Positions 1 through 10,320 are shown, counted from the first letter of the stretch. The stretch is 64,000 nucleotides of DNA from Microtetraspora sp. NBRC 13810 (GCF_030268685.1 NZ_BSRQ01000008.1:235127-299126), one strand, 5' to 3'. Numbers and translations are program-made. Notes: a model not told the origin generated them from the sequence alone.

Positions 1-24
1 AAGATGACCGGCCAGGCTGAGTAA
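1..24 (+). CDS. C-terminal fragment of an upstream gene
   Basis: The first reading frame gives seven residues (KMTGQAE) and a TAA stop, ten bases before the next start. This looks like the 3' end of a gene lying outside the window. In related actinomycetes the gene before the cytidine-deaminase-like protein and era is usually a CBS-domain membrane protein of the CorC/HlyC family, but nothing in these residues proves that identity. Confidence 0.3.
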   Translation, partial: KMTGQAE

Positions 25-34
25 CCTAGTCATC

Positions 35-361
35 GTGACTGAGGCGACGCTCGACCCAGAGGACAACAAGCTCGTGACGCTGGCCCGCGCCGCCCGTGCC
101 CGGTCGGGCACGGCCGAGGGCGCCGCCGTCCGCGACGAGACCGGCCGTACCTACTCCGCCACGAACGTGGCGCTGCCCTCGCTGACGCTGTCGGCGCTCC
201 AGGTCGCGGTGGCGATGGCGGTGTCGAGCGGCGCGACGTCGCTGGAGGCGGCCGCGCTGGTGACCGCGGGCGAGGGGCCCAGCGACGCCGACCGTGCCGT
301 GGTCGCCGACCTCGGCACGAAGACCGTGCACACCGCCGGTCCCGACGGCAAGCTCCGATGA
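35..361 (+). CDS. Cytidine-deaminase-like protein, probably non-catalytic
   Basis: A 108-residue protein with a GTG start. Residues about 15-75 follow the cytidine deaminase fold (AAVRDETGRTYSATNVALPSL, then a helix), and it sits directly before era, where many actinomycetes carry a short gene annotated as cytidine deaminase. The zinc-binding H/C-A-E and PCxxC motifs of active enzymes are absent; LSALQVAVA occupies the place of the first. It may be a structural remnant or bind a ligand without deaminating it. Its stop overlaps the era start (ATGA), so the two are probably translationally coupled. Confidence 0.7.
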   Translation: MTEATLDPEDNKLVTLARAARARSGTAEGAAVRDETGRTYSATNVALPSLTLSALQVAVAMAVSSGATSLEAAALVTAGEGPSDADRAVVADLGTKTVHTAGPDGKLR

Positions 362-1260
362 GCGAGGAGTTCCGCGCCGGGTTCGCCTGCTTCGTCGGCC
401 GGCCCAACGTCGGCAAGTCCACCCTGATGAACGCGCTGGTCGGCACCAAGGTCGCGATCACCTCGTCCAAGCCGCAGACCACCCGGCGGGTCATCCGCGG
501 CGTCGTGCACCGCCCCGACGCCCAGCTGATCATCGTCGACACCCCGGGCCTGCACCGGCCGCGTACCCTGCTGGGCGAGCGGCTGGACAGCCTGGTGCTG
601 TCCACGCTCACCGAGGTGGACGCGATCGGCTTCTGCGTCCCGGCCAACGAGCCGATCGGCAAGGGCGACCGTTTCATCGCCGACAAGCTCGCCGCGGTGA
701 AGAAGACCCCGGTGATCGCCGTGGTCACCAAATGTGACCTGGTCTCCCGGGAGAAGATCGGCGAGCAGTTGCTCGCGGTGTCGCAGCTCGCGGAGTTCGA
801 CGAGATCGTCCCGGTGTCGGCCCGGTCCGGCGAGCAGCTCGACGTGCTGGGCGACCTGCTGATCGCCCGGCTGCCCGAGTCCCCGCCGCTCTACGCGGGC
901 GGCGAGCTGACCGACGAGCCCGAGCAGGTCCTGGTGGCCGAGCTGATCCGGGAGGCGATCCTCGAAGGCGTCCGCGACGAGCTGCCGCACTCCATCGCCG
1001 TCGTGGTCGAGGAGATGCAGCCCCGCGAGGGCCGCGACGACCTGCTCGACGTCTACGCCCACATGTTCGTCGAGCGCCCGTCCCAGAAGGCCATCGTGAT
1101 CGGCCACAAGGGCGAGCGCCTCAAGGAGGTCGGCACCCGGGCCCGCGCCCAGATCGAGGGCCTCCTCGGCACCCGCGTCTTCCTCGACCTGCGCATCAAG
1201 GTCGCCAAGGACTGGCAGCGCGACCCGAAGCAGCTCCGCCGCCTGGGCTTCTACGACTGA
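358..1260 (+). CDS. era: GTPase Era, ribosome assembly factor
   Basis: A 300-residue GTPase that binds the 3' end of 16S rRNA during 30S maturation. G1 GRPNVGKST is at residues 14-22, G3 DTPG at 61-64 and G4 TKCD near 124 (T in place of N, as is common in actinomycete Era). A C-terminal KH domain carries IGHKGERLKEVG near residue 248. Length is normal for the family. The ATG overlaps the previous stop by four bases. It converges with the urease operon 29 bp downstream. Confidence 0.97.
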   Translation: MSEEFRAGFACFVGRPNVGKSTLMNALVGTKVAITSSKPQTTRRVIRGVVHRPDAQLIIVDTPGLHRPRTLLGERLDSLVLSTLTEVDAIGFCVPANEPIGKGDRFIADKLAAVKKTPVIAVVTKCDLVSREKIGEQLLAVSQLAEFDEIVPVSARSGEQLDVLGDLLIARLPESPPLYAGGELTDEPEQVLVAELIREAILEGVRDELPHSIAVVVEEMQPREGRDDLLDVYAHMFVERPSQKAIVIGHKGERLKEVGTRARAQIEGLLGTRVFLDLRIKVAKDWQRDPKQLRRLGFYD

Positions 1261-1289
1261 CCCTCCCGATCTGGCGCGGCGCCGGGCCC

Positions 1290-2192
1290 CTACGGGCCGT
1301 CCGGGGCGGGCAGGGCGAGGCGTTCGCGTAGTCGTACGGCGTCGGGGGCGAGGGCGGAGACGAGGGTGCCCGGACCGGCGAGGGGGAGTACGGCGCGGCC
1401 CTCGCCGACCTCCGCCGCAAGCGGGCGCGGCTCGTCACCGGCGAACAGGACGCTGCCCACGCAACGGGCGTCGCCGTAGACGGCCGGACTCCCGTCCACC
1501 GCCGGGTCGCCCACGACGAACTCCTGGCGGAGCAGCGGGCGGCCGTCGTGGACGGCGTCGAAGCGGGAGTGGCAGCGTCCCGGCGCCTCGCCGTACCTGC
1601 CGAAGACGATCTCCTCCCGCCACACCGCCGAGGCGCCGGCCGCCAGCGTGAGCCGTACCACCATGCGGTGCCGGCAGCCGGCGGCCAGCACGGTCGGCTC
1701 GGGGGTGAAGACGAGGCGCCCGCCCGCCTCGACGTGCGCCTCGACGACCATGACCGACTCGCCCCGGCCGGGCAGGACCAGCGTGCTCGCCACCGACGCC
1801 ACCTCCAGCCGGGCGCCCGGCCCGACCCGCACGTCCAGCCGGAGCCGGTCGCCGCCCAGCGGGCCCGCCGCCGTGGCGACCAGGTGCACCCGTTCCGGCC
1901 CGGTCTGACGCAGGGTCAGGGGCGGGGCCGAGCGCAGGGTGGACAGCACGACGCGCCCCCGCCCTCCCATCTCGGCGGCGATGGCCGCGTGCGCCGTCAT
2001 CGCCCGCCTGCCCCCGGGCCCCCGCGCGACCGCCCCCCGGCGGGCATCCGAGGGCTGCGGAGCCGTCGCCAGGTGGACGGCGGCGCTGTGCGGGAGCGCC
2101 GTCCGGTGGGTGTCCGGGGGCGTCGTCGCCGGTCCGGGGGTGGCCGGGGGGTGGGCGGCTCGCGGGGTGGCGGGCGGTGGGGGTGTGGTCAT
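1290..2192 (-). CDS. ureD: Urease accessory protein UreD
   Basis: Scaffold of the UreD-UreF-UreG complex that loads carbamylated nickel centres into urease. Family features include GPLGGDRL, the FTPEPTVLA stretch and [10 protein letters not shown]. It is last in the minus-strand order ureA-B-C-F-G-D. The start at 2192 overlaps the ureG stop as ATGA and gives 300 residues with an N-terminal tail of about 64 Pro/Ala/His-rich residues. An internal ATG at 2000 ([13 protein letters not shown]) would give a conventional 236-residue protein. The overlap favours the long form, but the tail is unconserved-looking and the start is uncertain. Confidence 0.9.
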   Translation of the reverse strand: MTTPPPPATPRAAHPPATPGPATTPPDTHRTALPHSAAVHLATAPQPSDARRGAVARGPGGRRAMTAHAAIAAEMGGRGRVVLSTLRSAPPLTLRQTGPERVHLVATAAGPLGGDRLRLDVRVGPGARLEVASVASTLVLPGRGESVMVVEAHVEAGGRLVFTPEPTVLAAGCRHRMVVRLTLAAGASAVWREEIVFGRYGEAPGRCHSRFDAVHDGRPLLRQEFVVGDPAVDGSPAVYGDARCVGSVLFAGDEPRPLAAEVGEGRAVLPLAGPGTLVSALAPDAVRLRERLALPAPDGP

Positions 2193-2884
2193 GGGTGCAG
2201 GGTGGCGTGCGGGGTTTCCGGGGTGGCGTGCACGTGCCGCCAGTCGTGGACCATGCCGGTGACCCAGTCGGCGACCGTGTGCGCGCCCCGGTCCTCCCTG
2301 ATGGAGGTGAACAGGACCGGCTTGCCGTCGCGGACCGCCGCCGCGTCGCGGGACATCACCGTCAGGTCCGCGCCGACCATCGGGGCGAGGTCGGTCTTGT
2401 TGACCACCAGCAGATCGGCCGAGGTCACCCCCGGACCGCCCTTGCGCGGCACCTTGTCCCCGCCCGACACGTCCAGCACGAAGATCTGCTTGTCCGCCAG
2501 GCCGCGGCTGAAGGTCGCCGTGAGGTTGTCGCCCCCGCTCTCCACGATCACCAGGTCCAGCGGCCCGAACCGCTCCTCCAGGGTCTCCACGGCGTCGATG
2601 TTGGCCGCGATGTCGTCGCGGATCGCGGTGTGCGGGCAGCAGCCCGTCTCCACGGCGACGATGCGCGCGGGATCGAGCACCCCCGCCCTGCGCAGGAAGT
2701 CGGCGTCCTCGGTGGTGTAGATGTCGTTGGTCACGACGCCGAGGCGCATCGACGGCCCGAGGGTACGGCACAGCGCCGCTACCAGGGCGGTCTTGCCGCT
2801 GCCCACGGGGCCGCCGATGCCGAGCCGCAGGGCCCGGCCGTGGCCGTCGGGGGCGTGGTGGTGATCGGCGTGGTCGGTGCCCAT
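2189..2884 (-). CDS. ureG: Urease accessory GTPase UreG
   Basis: A 231-residue SIMIBI GTPase delivering nickel to urease. Walker A GPVGSGKT is near residue 24. The metal-binding Cys-Pro-His motif is present in [13 protein letters not shown], and NKTD gives guanine specificity. The N-terminus is histidine-rich ([11 protein letters not shown]), a likely nickel store. Its stop overlaps the ureD start. The C-terminus contains a small internal repeat ([10 protein letters not shown]), matched by duplicated GGGTGGCGTGC segments near 2202-2230 on the plus strand. Confidence 0.96.
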   Translation of the reverse strand: MGTDHADHHHAPDGHGRALRLGIGGPVGSGKTALVAALCRTLGPSMRLGVVTNDIYTTEDADFLRRAGVLDPARIVAVETGCCPHTAIRDDIAANIDAVETLEERFGPLDLVIVESGGDNLTATFSRGLADKQIFVLDVSGGDKVPRKGGPGVTSADLLVVNKTDLAPMVGADLTVMSRDAAAVRDGKPVLFTSIREDRGAHTVADWVTGMVHDWRHVHATPETPHATLHP

Positions 2885-2918
2885 GTCGCTGCCGTCCTTT
2901 CCGGTGGGGTACGAGGTG

Positions 2919-3677
2919 TCAGGAGACGAAGAGCCTCGTCGTGGCGCGCACGTGCTGTTCGGCGAGCAGGTCCAGGGCCGGCGCGGCGTGCGCGGGCAAC
3001 GCGGCCCACACGTCCGGCGCCTCGGACGGGGAGCCCTCCGGCGGGGTGGGGTCGGGGTGGGGAGAGGCCGCCGCCGTGCCGGCGATGGCGTCGAGCGTGT
3101 CGGACAGGGTGGCGAGCAGGCGGTGGACGGCCACCGGGTCCAGGCCGAGGAGCCGTACCGCGGCGGTGGCCGGGCCGGTGACCGAGTGGTAGGCGGCGGC
3201 CAGGGCGGCGTCGCGCGGCGGGCATCCGGCCACCGCGGCCACCGCGCCGAGGGCGACGGGGTGGTGCGGGCTGGGCACGGCCAGGGCGAGGCCGTCCAGC
3301 ACCGGTGAGGGCCAGATCCGCCGCGCCACCCGCAGCAGCAGTCGGCCCTGGGTCCGCGCCGCCGCGCGCTGGGCCGGCGACGCCGTACGCGCGTCCGCCT
3401 CGGCGTCCAGCGCCGTCCAGCCCGCCTCACCCCCGCCGGACGCCGGTCCACCCGCCGGGGTCGCGTCGGGCAGGAGGGTGGTGGCGAGGGCGCAGGAGGC
3501 GGCGGCGAGGGAGGCGGCGACGCGGCCGGTGGTGGTGAGGCGGCCGTGCAGGAAGGCGGCGAGGTCGTGCTCGTCGCGCACGGCGCCGGTCGCGACGGCG
3601 CGCTCGGCGCCGCCGGAGTGGGCGTGCCCCCCGGCCGGGAGCCGGGAGTCGGCGAGAAGGAGCAGCGACGCGTTCAT
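2919..3677 (-). CDS. ureF: Urease accessory protein UreF
   Basis: A 252-residue all-helical UreF, partner of UreD and UreG in urease maturation. The N-terminus [19 protein letters not shown] is the characteristic UreF opening (ADxxLPxGGxxHSxG). It lies two bases after the ureC stop and 34 bp before ureG. An internal segment near residue 175 is Pro/Ser/Thr-rich, a lineage-type insertion. Confidence 0.93.
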   Translation of the reverse strand: MNASLLLLADSRLPAGGHAHSGGAERAVATGAVRDEHDLAAFLHGRLTTTGRVAASLAAASCALATTLLPDATPAGGPASGGGEAGWTALDAEADARTASPAQRAAARTQGRLLLRVARRIWPSPVLDGLALAVPSPHHPVALGAVAAVAGCPPRDAALAAAYHSVTGPATAAVRLLGLDPVAVHRLLATLSDTLDAIAGTAAASPHPDPTPPEGSPSEAPDVWAALPAHAAPALDLLAEQHVRATTRLFVS

Positions 3678-3679
3678 GG

Positions 3680-5398
3680 TCAGAACAGGAAGTAGCGCTG
3701 GGCCATGGGCAGCGACTCGGCGGGTTCCGGCTCGATCAGTTCCCCGTCGACACGCACCTCGAAGGTGTCCGGCGCCACCTCGATCCGGGGCAGGGCGTCG
3801 TTCAGCGGCATGGACTCCTTGCCCCGGCGGCGCACGTCCAGGACGGGCACCAGCCGGCGGCGTACGGCGAGCCGGTCGGCGAGGCCGTCCTCCACCGCGA
3901 CCGGCGCGACGAAGTGCACCGACGTGGCCGCGGCGGTGACCGGCGAGGCGCCGAACATGGGACGGGGCAGCACCGGCTGCGGGGTCGGGATGGAGGCGTT
4001 CGCGTCACCCATCTGGGCGTAGGCGATCACCCCGCCCTTCACCACGAGGTGCGGCTTCACCCCGAAGAACGCGGGCTCCCAGAGCACCAGGTCGGCCAGC
4101 TTGCCGGTCTCGACCGAGCCCACCTCGCCGTCGAGCCCGTGCGCCACCGCCGGGCAGATCGTATATTTCGCGACATAGCGGCGGGCGCGGAGGTTGTCGG
4201 CCGGGCCGTCGCCGGGCAGCGCGCCCCTGCGGCGCTTCATCACGTGCGCCGTCTGCCAGGTGCGGATGATCGTCTCGCCCACCCGGCCCATCGCCTGCGA
4301 GTCGGAGCCGATCATCGAGATCGCGCCCAGGTCGTGCAGCACGTCCTCGGCCGCCATCGTCGAGGGCCTGATCCGGGACTCGGCGAACGCGAGGTCCTCC
4401 GGGATCGACGGGCTGAGATGGTGGCAGACCATCAGCATGTCGAGGTGCTCGTCCAGGGTGTTGACCGTGTGCGGCCGGGTCGGGTTGGTGGAGGAGGGCA
4501 GCACGTTCGCGTGCGAGGCGACCCGGATGATGTCCGGCGCGTGGCCGCCGCCCGCGCCCTCGGTGTGGTAGGCGTGGATCATCCGCTCGCCGATCGCGGC
4601 GAGCGTGGACTCCACGAAACCCGCCTCGTTCAGCGTGTCGGTGTGGATCGCGACCTGCACGCCGGTGGCGTCGGCCACGGTCAGGCAGGCGTCGATCGCC
4701 GACGGCGTGGTGCCCCAGTCCTCGTGCAGCTTGAAGCCGGACGCCCCGGCGCGGAGCTGCTCCATCAGTCCCTCGCCGCTGACCGTGTTGCCCTTGCCGA
4801 GCAGCGCCACGTTGACCGGCCAGGCGTCCAGCGACTCCAGCATGCGGGCGAGGTACCAGGTGCCGGTCACCGTGGTCGCCTTGGTGCCTTCGGCCGGGCC
4901 GGTGCCGCCGCCGATGATCGTGGTGACGCCGGCGGCCAGCGCCTCGTCCAGGATCTGCGGGGCGATCAGGTGCACGTGCGAGTCGATCGCGCCGGCGGTG
5001 AGGATCTTGCCGTTCCCGGCGAGGATCTCGGTGGACGGGCCGATCACCAGGTCCGGGTGGACGCCGTCCATCGTGTCCGGGTTGCCGGCCTTGCCGATCG
5101 CGGAGATCCGGCCGTCCCGCACCCCGACGTCGGCCTTGACCACGCCCCAGTGGTCCAGGATGACCGCGCCGGTGATGACCAGGTCGGGCGCCCCCTCGGC
5201 GCGGGTCGCGCGGGCCTGGCCCATCGACTCCCTGATCACCTTGCCGCCGCCGAAGACGGCCTCGTCGCCCGCCCCGGCCGGGCCCATGGCGAGGTCCTCG
5301 GTGACCTCGACGAACAGGTCGGTGTCCGCCAGCCGGATCCGGTCGCCGGTGGTGGGGCCGTAGAGCGCGGCGTAGCGGGATCTGCTGATCTCAGGCAT
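3680..5398 (-). CDS. ureC: Urease alpha subunit UreC
   Basis: Catalytic subunit, 572 residues, hydrolysing urea to ammonia and carbamate at a di-nickel site. Visible active-site elements: [12 protein letters not shown] (HxH nickel ligands), GFKLHEDWG (lysine that is carbamylated to bridge the nickels), [13 protein letters not shown] (flap Cys-His) and [14 protein letters not shown] (Asp ligand). The start [19 protein letters not shown] matches the family start and overlaps the ureB 3' end by eight bases. Separate alpha, beta and gamma subunits are the usual bacterial arrangement. Confidence 0.98.
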   Translation of the reverse strand: MPEISRSRYAALYGPTTGDRIRLADTDLFVEVTEDLAMGPAGAGDEAVFGGGKVIRESMGQARATRAEGAPDLVITGAVILDHWGVVKADVGVRDGRISAIGKAGNPDTMDGVHPDLVIGPSTEILAGNGKILTAGAIDSHVHLIAPQILDEALAAGVTTIIGGGTGPAEGTKATTVTGTWYLARMLESLDAWPVNVALLGKGNTVSGEGLMEQLRAGASGFKLHEDWGTTPSAIDACLTVADATGVQVAIHTDTLNEAGFVESTLAAIGERMIHAYHTEGAGGGHAPDIIRVASHANVLPSSTNPTRPHTVNTLDEHLDMLMVCHHLSPSIPEDLAFAESRIRPSTMAAEDVLHDLGAISMIGSDSQAMGRVGETIIRTWQTAHVMKRRRGALPGDGPADNLRARRYVAKYTICPAVAHGLDGEVGSVETGKLADLVLWEPAFFGVKPHLVVKGGVIAYAQMGDANASIPTPQPVLPRPMFGASPVTAAATSVHFVAPVAVEDGLADRLAVRRRLVPVLDVRRRGKESMPLNDALPRIEVAPDTFEVRVDGELIEPEPAESLPMAQRYFLF

Positions 5399-5714
5399 CG
5401 GAGTCTCCGTCCAGGGGGCCGGCCCACTCGGGGCGCAGCCCGGGGACGACGCGGCGCCCGGCGATCGGCACCAGCGTGACGTCACGCTCGACGCCGGGCT
5501 CGAACCGGATCGCGGTGCCCGCGGGCACGTCGAGCCGCAGCCCCCAGGCGGCCTGCCGGTCGAAGGCCAGCCCCGGGTTGGCGGCGGCGAAATGGTAGTG
5601 CGAGCCGACCTGGATCGGCCGGTCGGCGGTGTTGGTCACCCGTACGGTCACCCGCTCCCGGCCCGGGTTGATCCGGATGTCTCCCTCGCCGTGCACGATC
5701 TCCCCGGGGATCAT
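5391..5714 (-). CDS. ureB: Urease beta subunit UreB
   Basis: A 107-residue structural subunit. It begins [19 protein letters not shown] and contains the diagnostic [13 protein letters not shown] segment. The start overlaps the ureA stop as ATGA and the 3' end overlaps ureC, giving a tightly coupled ureABC block. Confidence 0.97.
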   Translation of the reverse strand: MIPGEIVHGEGDIRINPGRERVTVRVTNTADRPIQVGSHYHFAAANPGLAFDRQAAWGLRLDVPAGTAIRFEPGVERDVTLVPIAGRRVVPGLRPEWAGPLDGDSDA

Positions 5715-6013
5715 GCGATCGGCCTGTGCACGGTGACCAGCTTGGTGCCGTCCGGGAAGGTGGCCTCGATCTGCACGGACTCCAGCATCTCCGGCACGCC
5801 GTCCATCACCTCGTCCCTGGTGAGCACCTTGCGCCCGGCATCCATCAGTTCGGCGACGGTGCGCCCGTCCCTGGCGCCCTCCATGAGGAAGGACGCGATG
5901 ATCGCGGTGGCCTCGGGATGGTTGAGCCGGAGTCCCCGGGCCTGGCGGTCGCGGGCGACGCCGGCGGCGACGTGGATGAGCAGGCGTTCCTGCTCGTGTG
6001 GGGTGAGCCGCAT
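5711..6013 (-). CDS. ureA: Urease gamma subunit UreA
   Basis: First gene of the urease operon, 100 residues. Family signatures are [44 protein letters not shown] and the closing [16 protein letters not shown]. It diverges from urtA across a 225-bp region holding a GlnR-like operator 23-60 bp upstream of its ATG. Confidence 0.97.
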   Translation of the reverse strand: MRLTPHEQERLLIHVAAGVARDRQARGLRLNHPEATAIIASFLMEGARDGRTVAELMDAGRKVLTRDEVMDGVPEMLESVQIEATFPDGTKLVTVHRPIA

Positions 6014-6035
6014 GGCCGGACCCTAAGAACCGGCT

Positions 6036-6073
6036 GTTTCCCGGACGTTGCCACGCCATGTCGAAAGTGTTTC
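6036..6073 (-). promoter_or_regulatory. GlnR-like operator upstream of ureA
   Basis: Read on the minus strand, four five-base elements lie exactly 11 bp apart: GAAAC, GACAT, GCAAC, GAAAC, each separated by six bases. This is the phasing of the actinobacterial GlnR box (GTnAC and GAAAC elements alternating with N6). Two elements match exactly and two are imperfect. In Streptomyces, ureA is an established GlnR target. The sequence match is direct; binding is inferred. Confidence 0.5.
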
Positions 6074-6238
6074 CGGGTTGGGAAGGCCGTTCGGACACCT
6101 GTCAGGCCAGGTTGTGTGGCAAGGGTGAGAATTCGGCAAAAGCCAATTAACGGCTGCGACTCCGTCGGGAAACCTCACGACGTCACCTTTGCGGCAGACA
6201 GCTCGTGCGGGGGCCGAAACTGCAAGGAGGCACGTTAG

Positions 6239-7462
6239 TTGCGCAATTCAGCCTGGCGATTAACTCTACCCGTAGTCGCGCTCGCCGTCGCCCTCGGAGC
6301 CTGCGGCGCGGACTCCTCCTCGCAGGGGGACGCCGCCGGCGCGGACGGCATCAAGGTCGGCGTCCTGCACTCCCTCAGCGGCACGATGGCCATCAGCGAG
6401 GTCACCGTGCGGGACGCGGAACTGCTCGCCATCGAGGAGATCAACGCCGCCGGCGGGGTTCTCGGCAAGCAACTGGTGCCGGTGGTCGAGGACGGCGCCT
6501 CCGACTGGCCCACCTTCGCCGAGAAGGCCACCAAGCTCATCGCCCAGGACAAGGTCGCCACCGTCTTCGGCGGCTGGACGTCGGCCAGCCGCAAGGCGAT
6601 GCTCCCCGTCTTCGAACGCCGCAAGGCGCTCCTGTGGTACCCGGTGCAGTACGAGGGCCTGGAGAGCTCGCCGTACATCTTCTACACCGGCGCCACCACC
6701 AACCAGCAGATCGTGCCCGGCCTGGACTACCTGAAGGAGCAGGGCAAGAAGCGGATCTTCCTGGTCGGCAGCGACTACGTCTTCCCGCGCACCGCGAACA
6801 AGGTGATCAAGGCGTACGCGGCGGCCAACGGGATGGAGATCCTGGGGGAGGAGTACACCCCGCTCGGCCACACCGAGTACAGCACCCTGGTGAACAAGGT
6901 CGTCCAGGCGAAGCCGGACGCGGTGTTCAACACCCTCAACGGTGACAGCAACGTCGCCTTCTTCAAGCAGCTCAAGAGCGCCGGCGTCACCGCGGAGAGC
7001 ATGCCCACCATGTCGGTCAGCGTGGCCGAGGAGGAGGTCAAGGGCATCGGCGTGGACAACATCGCCGGCCATCTCGTCGCGTGGAACTACTACCAGACCA
7101 CCGACACGCCGGCGAACAGCAAGTTCGTGTCCGCGTTCAAGGCGAAGTACGGCGCCGACAAGGTGACCTCCGACCCGATGGAGGCCGGGTACAACGCGGT
7201 CTACCTGTGGGCGGAGGCGGTCAAGAAGGCGGGCACCACCGAGGTCGAGGCGGTCAGGAAGGCGGCCGGCGGCGTCGCCCTGGAACGCCCGGAGGGCCTC
7301 GTCACCATCGACGGCGAGAACCAGCACATGTACAAGACGGCCCGCATCGGCGTCGTCCAGCCGGACGGGCTGATCAAGGAGGTCTGGAACTCCGGCGAGC
7401 CGATCAAACCCGATCCCTACCTCAAGGGCTACCCGTGGGCCGCGAGCCTGGCGGCCGGGTGA
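6239..7462 (+). CDS. urtA: Urea ABC transporter substrate-binding lipoprotein UrtA
   Basis: A 407-residue type I periplasmic-binding-fold lipoprotein that captures extracellular urea. It has a signal peptide with a lipobox (LGAC, Cys near residue 22), then [17 protein letters not shown], and ends with [10 protein letters not shown], typical of UrtA/FmdD proteins. The start is TTG, decided by a strong AAGGAGG at 6224-6230, eight bases upstream. It is separated from urtB by 142 bp, common where binding proteins are made in excess. Confidence 0.94.
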   Translation: MRNSAWRLTLPVVALAVALGACGADSSSQGDAAGADGIKVGVLHSLSGTMAISEVTVRDAELLAIEEINAAGGVLGKQLVPVVEDGASDWPTFAEKATKLIAQDKVATVFGGWTSASRKAMLPVFERRKALLWYPVQYEGLESSPYIFYTGATTNQQIVPGLDYLKEQGKKRIFLVGSDYVFPRTANKVIKAYAAANGMEILGEEYTPLGHTEYSTLVNKVVQAKPDAVFNTLNGDSNVAFFKQLKSAGVTAESMPTMSVSVAEEEVKGIGVDNIAGHLVAWNYYQTTDTPANSKFVSAFKAKYGADKVTSDPMEAGYNAVYLWAEAVKKAGTTEVEAVRKAAGGVALERPEGLVTIDGENQHMYKTARIGVVQPDGLIKEVWNSGEPIKPDPYLKGYPWAASLAAG

Positions 7463-7604
7463 CGCGGTAGTCCCACCCCCCGACCGGTTCCGGGGCCGGG
7501 CCGCGACCGATCACGGACAGCACCGTGACGCGACCCACACGCGGCGCGCGGCCCGCCCCGGGACCAGACGGACGCCACCACGGAAGCGAACAGGAAGGAC
7601 GCCG

Positions 7605-8471
7605 GTGGAGGCCATTGTCAACCAACTTCCGATCGGGCTGTCGATAGGCGCCGTGCTGCTGCTCATCGCCCTCGGCCTGACGTTCACGTTCGGCCAGATG
7701 GGCGTGATCAACATGGCGCACGGTGAGTTCATCATGGCCGGCGCGTACACGGCCTACCTGCTCCAGGGCTGGGCGGGCGGGCAGGCGGTGCTGGTGGCGC
7801 TGCCGGTCGCCTTCGCCGTCGCCGGCCTGATGGGGCTGATCCTGGAGCGGACCGCGATCCGGCACTTCTACGGCAGGCCGCTGGACACGCTGCTGCTCAC
7901 CTGGGGCGTCAGCCTGGTGCTCCAGCAGCTCGCCCGCGACCTGTTCGGGGCGCCCAACGTGCAGGTGCAGGCCCCCGGCTGGCTCCAGGGCGGGATCGGC
8001 ATCATGCCCTACAACCGGATGTTCATCCTGGCCCTCGCGATCGGCAGCGTGGTCGCGATCTGGGCGTACATGAACCGCAGCGGACAGGGGCGGCGGATGC
8101 AGGCGGTGATGCAGAACCGCAGGCTGGCCGCGACCAGCGGCATCGACACCGGCCGGGTGGACATGCGCACGTTCTTCATCGGCTCCGGGCTCGCCGGCGT
8201 CGCGGGCGTGGCGCTGACCCTGATCGGCCCGGTGGGCCCGGCGCTCGGCACCTACTACATCGTGGACGCGTTCCTGGTGGTCGTGGCCGGCGGCCTCGGC
8301 CAGCTGCGCGGCGCGGTGATCGCGGCGGCGGCCCTCGGCCTGCTCAACTCCTACGCGGAGTTCTGGAGTGACGCCAGCCTGGCGAAGGTCATCGTCTTCG
8401 GGGTGATCGTCGCCTTCCTGCAGTTCCGCCCGCAGGGCCTGTTCGTGGTCCGGTCGAGGGCGCTGACATGA
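7605..8471 (+). CDS. urtB: Urea ABC transporter permease UrtB
   Basis: A 288-residue LivH-type permease with about eight membrane segments. Family motifs include the N-terminal GLTFTFGQMGVINMAHGEFIM stretch and the loop around MQAVMQNRRLAATSGI that contacts the ATPase. It starts with GTG behind AGGAAGGA at 7592-7599. The stop overlaps urtC as ATGA. It forms the membrane channel with UrtC. Confidence 0.94.
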   Translation: MEAIVNQLPIGLSIGAVLLLIALGLTFTFGQMGVINMAHGEFIMAGAYTAYLLQGWAGGQAVLVALPVAFAVAGLMGLILERTAIRHFYGRPLDTLLLTWGVSLVLQQLARDLFGAPNVQVQAPGWLQGGIGIMPYNRMFILALAIGSVVAIWAYMNRSGQGRRMQAVMQNRRLAATSGIDTGRVDMRTFFIGSGLAGVAGVALTLIGPVGPALGTYYIVDAFLVVVAGGLGQLRGAVIAAAALGLLNSYAEFWSDASLAKVIVFGVIVAFLQFRPQGLFVVRSRALT

Positions 8472-9565
8472 GCGGAACCGACATGAGCGTCGTCACCGAG
8501 GTCCCGGACCCGGTACGGATGCCGCCGGAGCGGCCGTCCTGGCGGACCCGGCTGCGCGGCCCGGCGGTCTTCGCCGCGGTCGCCGTGCTCGCCCTCGTGG
8601 TCGCCCCGCTGCTGCTGGAGCCGTTCCGGCTGGGCCTCCTCGCCAAGTACCTCGTCTACGCGATCGTCGCGCTCGGCATCGCCCTCGCCTGGGGACAGGG
8701 CGGCATGCTCGTCCTCGGCCAGGGCGTGTTCTTCGGGCTCGGCGGCTACGCGATGGGCATGTACCTCAAACTCACCGAGGCCCAGGGCGGCCTGCCCGAC
8801 TTCATGGTGTGGAGCGGGGTGGAGACGCTCCCCGCCCTGTGGACGCCCTTCGCCAACCCGTTCTTCGCGCTCGCGATGGTGGTGGTCGGACCGGTCGCGC
8901 TCGCGCTGGTGCTGGGCACGCTGGTGTTCCGGCAGCGGGTGCGCGGGGCGTACTTCGCGATCCTCACCCAGGCGCTGGCCGCGGCCTTCGTGATCCTGCT
9001 GATCGGCCAGCAGGGCCTGACCGGCGGCACCAACGGGCTCACCAACTTCTTCGAGCTCTTCGGTCAGGACCTCGCCCTGGACTCCACCCAGCGCGGCCTC
9101 TACCTGGCGGTCGTGGTCGTGCTCGGCCTGCTCTACCTGGGCACGCGGCAACTGGTGAACTCCCGCTTCGGGCGGCTGCTGGTCGCGGTGCGGGACGGCG
9201 AGGACCGGGTGCGCTTCCTCGGCTACGACCCGGCCACCGTCAAGACGGTCACCTTCGCGATCTCGGCGGGCATGGCCGGCCTGGCCGGGGCGTTCTTCGT
9301 GCCCGTGGTCGGCATCATCTCCCCGGCCCTGCTGGGCGTCGTGCCCTCGCTCGAACTCGTCGTCGCGGTCGCGGTGGGCGGCAGGTACGCCCTCGCCGGC
9401 GCGGTGCTGGGCGCGGTCGTCATGGGATACGCCAAGACGATCTTCAGTGAGCAGTTCGCCGGCGGCTGGCTCTACCTCCAGGGCGCGCTGTTCATCCTCG
9501 TCATGACCCTGGCTCCGAAGGGTCTCCTGGGCCTGCTGCGCAGGCGGAAGGAGGTGGCCCGGTGA
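8468..9565 (+). CDS. urtC: Urea ABC transporter permease UrtC
   Basis: A 365-residue LivM-type permease. An N-terminal cytoplasmic stretch of about 30 residues precedes roughly ten hydrophobic segments. ALGIALAWGQGGMLVLGQGVFFGLGGYAMGMY is typical of UrtC, and RDGEDRVRFLGYDPATVKT is the ATPase-contact loop. Start overlaps urtB and the stop overlaps the urtD GTG. Confidence 0.94.
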   Translation: MSGTDMSVVTEVPDPVRMPPERPSWRTRLRGPAVFAAVAVLALVVAPLLLEPFRLGLLAKYLVYAIVALGIALAWGQGGMLVLGQGVFFGLGGYAMGMYLKLTEAQGGLPDFMVWSGVETLPALWTPFANPFFALAMVVVGPVALALVLGTLVFRQRVRGAYFAILTQALAAAFVILLIGQQGLTGGTNGLTNFFELFGQDLALDSTQRGLYLAVVVVLGLLYLGTRQLVNSRFGRLLVAVRDGEDRVRFLGYDPATVKTVTFAISAGMAGLAGAFFVPVVGIISPALLGVVPSLELVVAVAVGGRYALAGAVLGAVVMGYAKTIFSEQFAGGWLYLQGALFILVMTLAPKGLLGLLRRRKEVAR

Positions 9566-10320
9566 GCGCCCTGCTGAGCGTGCGCGGGTTGTCCGTGGTC
9601 TTCGACGGCTTCACGGCGATCGACGGCGTGGACCTCACCGTCGAGCAGGGGGAGCTGCGCTTCCTCATCGGCCCCAACGGGGCGGGCAAGACCACCCTCA
9701 TCGACGTCATCACCGGGCTGACCCGGCCGGCCGCCGGGACGGTGAGGTTCGGTGAGCAGGATCTCGTGGGGCGCAGGGAGCACGAGATCGTCCGGCTCGG
9801 CGTCGGCCGTACCTTCCAGACGTCGGTCGTCTTCGGGGAGCTGACCGTCGCGGAGAACCTCGACCTGGCCGCCTCCTTCCGCCGCCCGCTGTGGTCGTTG
9901 GCGCGGCGCAGGCGCGGGATCTCCGAGGCGGTCGCGGAGGCGCTCGCCACCACCGGCCTGGCGGAGCTGGCCGAGCGCCCGGCCCGGGTGCTCTCGCACG
10001 GCCAGCGGCAGTGGCTGGAGATCGGCATGCTGCTCGCCCAGCGGCCCCGGCTGCTGCTGCTCGACGAGCCGGTGGCGGGCATGTCGCTGGAGGAGCGCTC
10101 CCGCACCGGGGAACTGCTCACCGAGATCGCCAGGGACCACACGGTGATCGTGGTCGAGCACGACATGGACTTCCTGCGCCGGTACGCCTCCCAGGTGACC
10201 GTCCTGCACGAGGGACGGGTGCTGACCGAGGGCTCGGTGGCGGAGATCCGCGCGGACCCCCGGGTGCAGGAGGTCTATCTGGGCAGGGCTCGACGGGAGG
10301 CCAAGGATGTTGTCGGTTGA
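9562..10320 (+). CDS. urtD: Urea ABC transporter ATPase UrtD
   Basis: A 252-residue LivG-type ATPase. Walker A GPNGAGKTT lies near residue 36, the signature is LSHGQRQWLEI (typical of UrtD) and Walker B is LLLLDEPVAGM. GTG start overlaps the urtC stop. The 3' end overlaps urtE by 14 bases. Confidence 0.95.
   Translation: MSALLSVRGLSVVFDGFTAIDGVDLTVEQGELRFLIGPNGAGKTTLIDVITGLTRPAAGTVRFGEQDLVGRREHEIVRLGVGRTFQTSVVFGELTVAENLDLAASFRRPLWSLARRRRGISEAVAEALATTGLAELAERPARVLSHGQRQWLEIGMLLAQRPRLLLLDEPVAGMSLEERSRTGELLTEIARDHTVIVVEHDMDFLRRYASQVTVLHEGRVLTEGSVAEIRADPRVQEVYLGRARREAKDVVG

Noticed and set aside
6169-6186. Second GlnR-like site facing urtA (GAAAC and GTCAC)
   Set aside because: The two elements are in reverse order and 8 bp apart, so they lack the N6 phasing seen on the ureA side.
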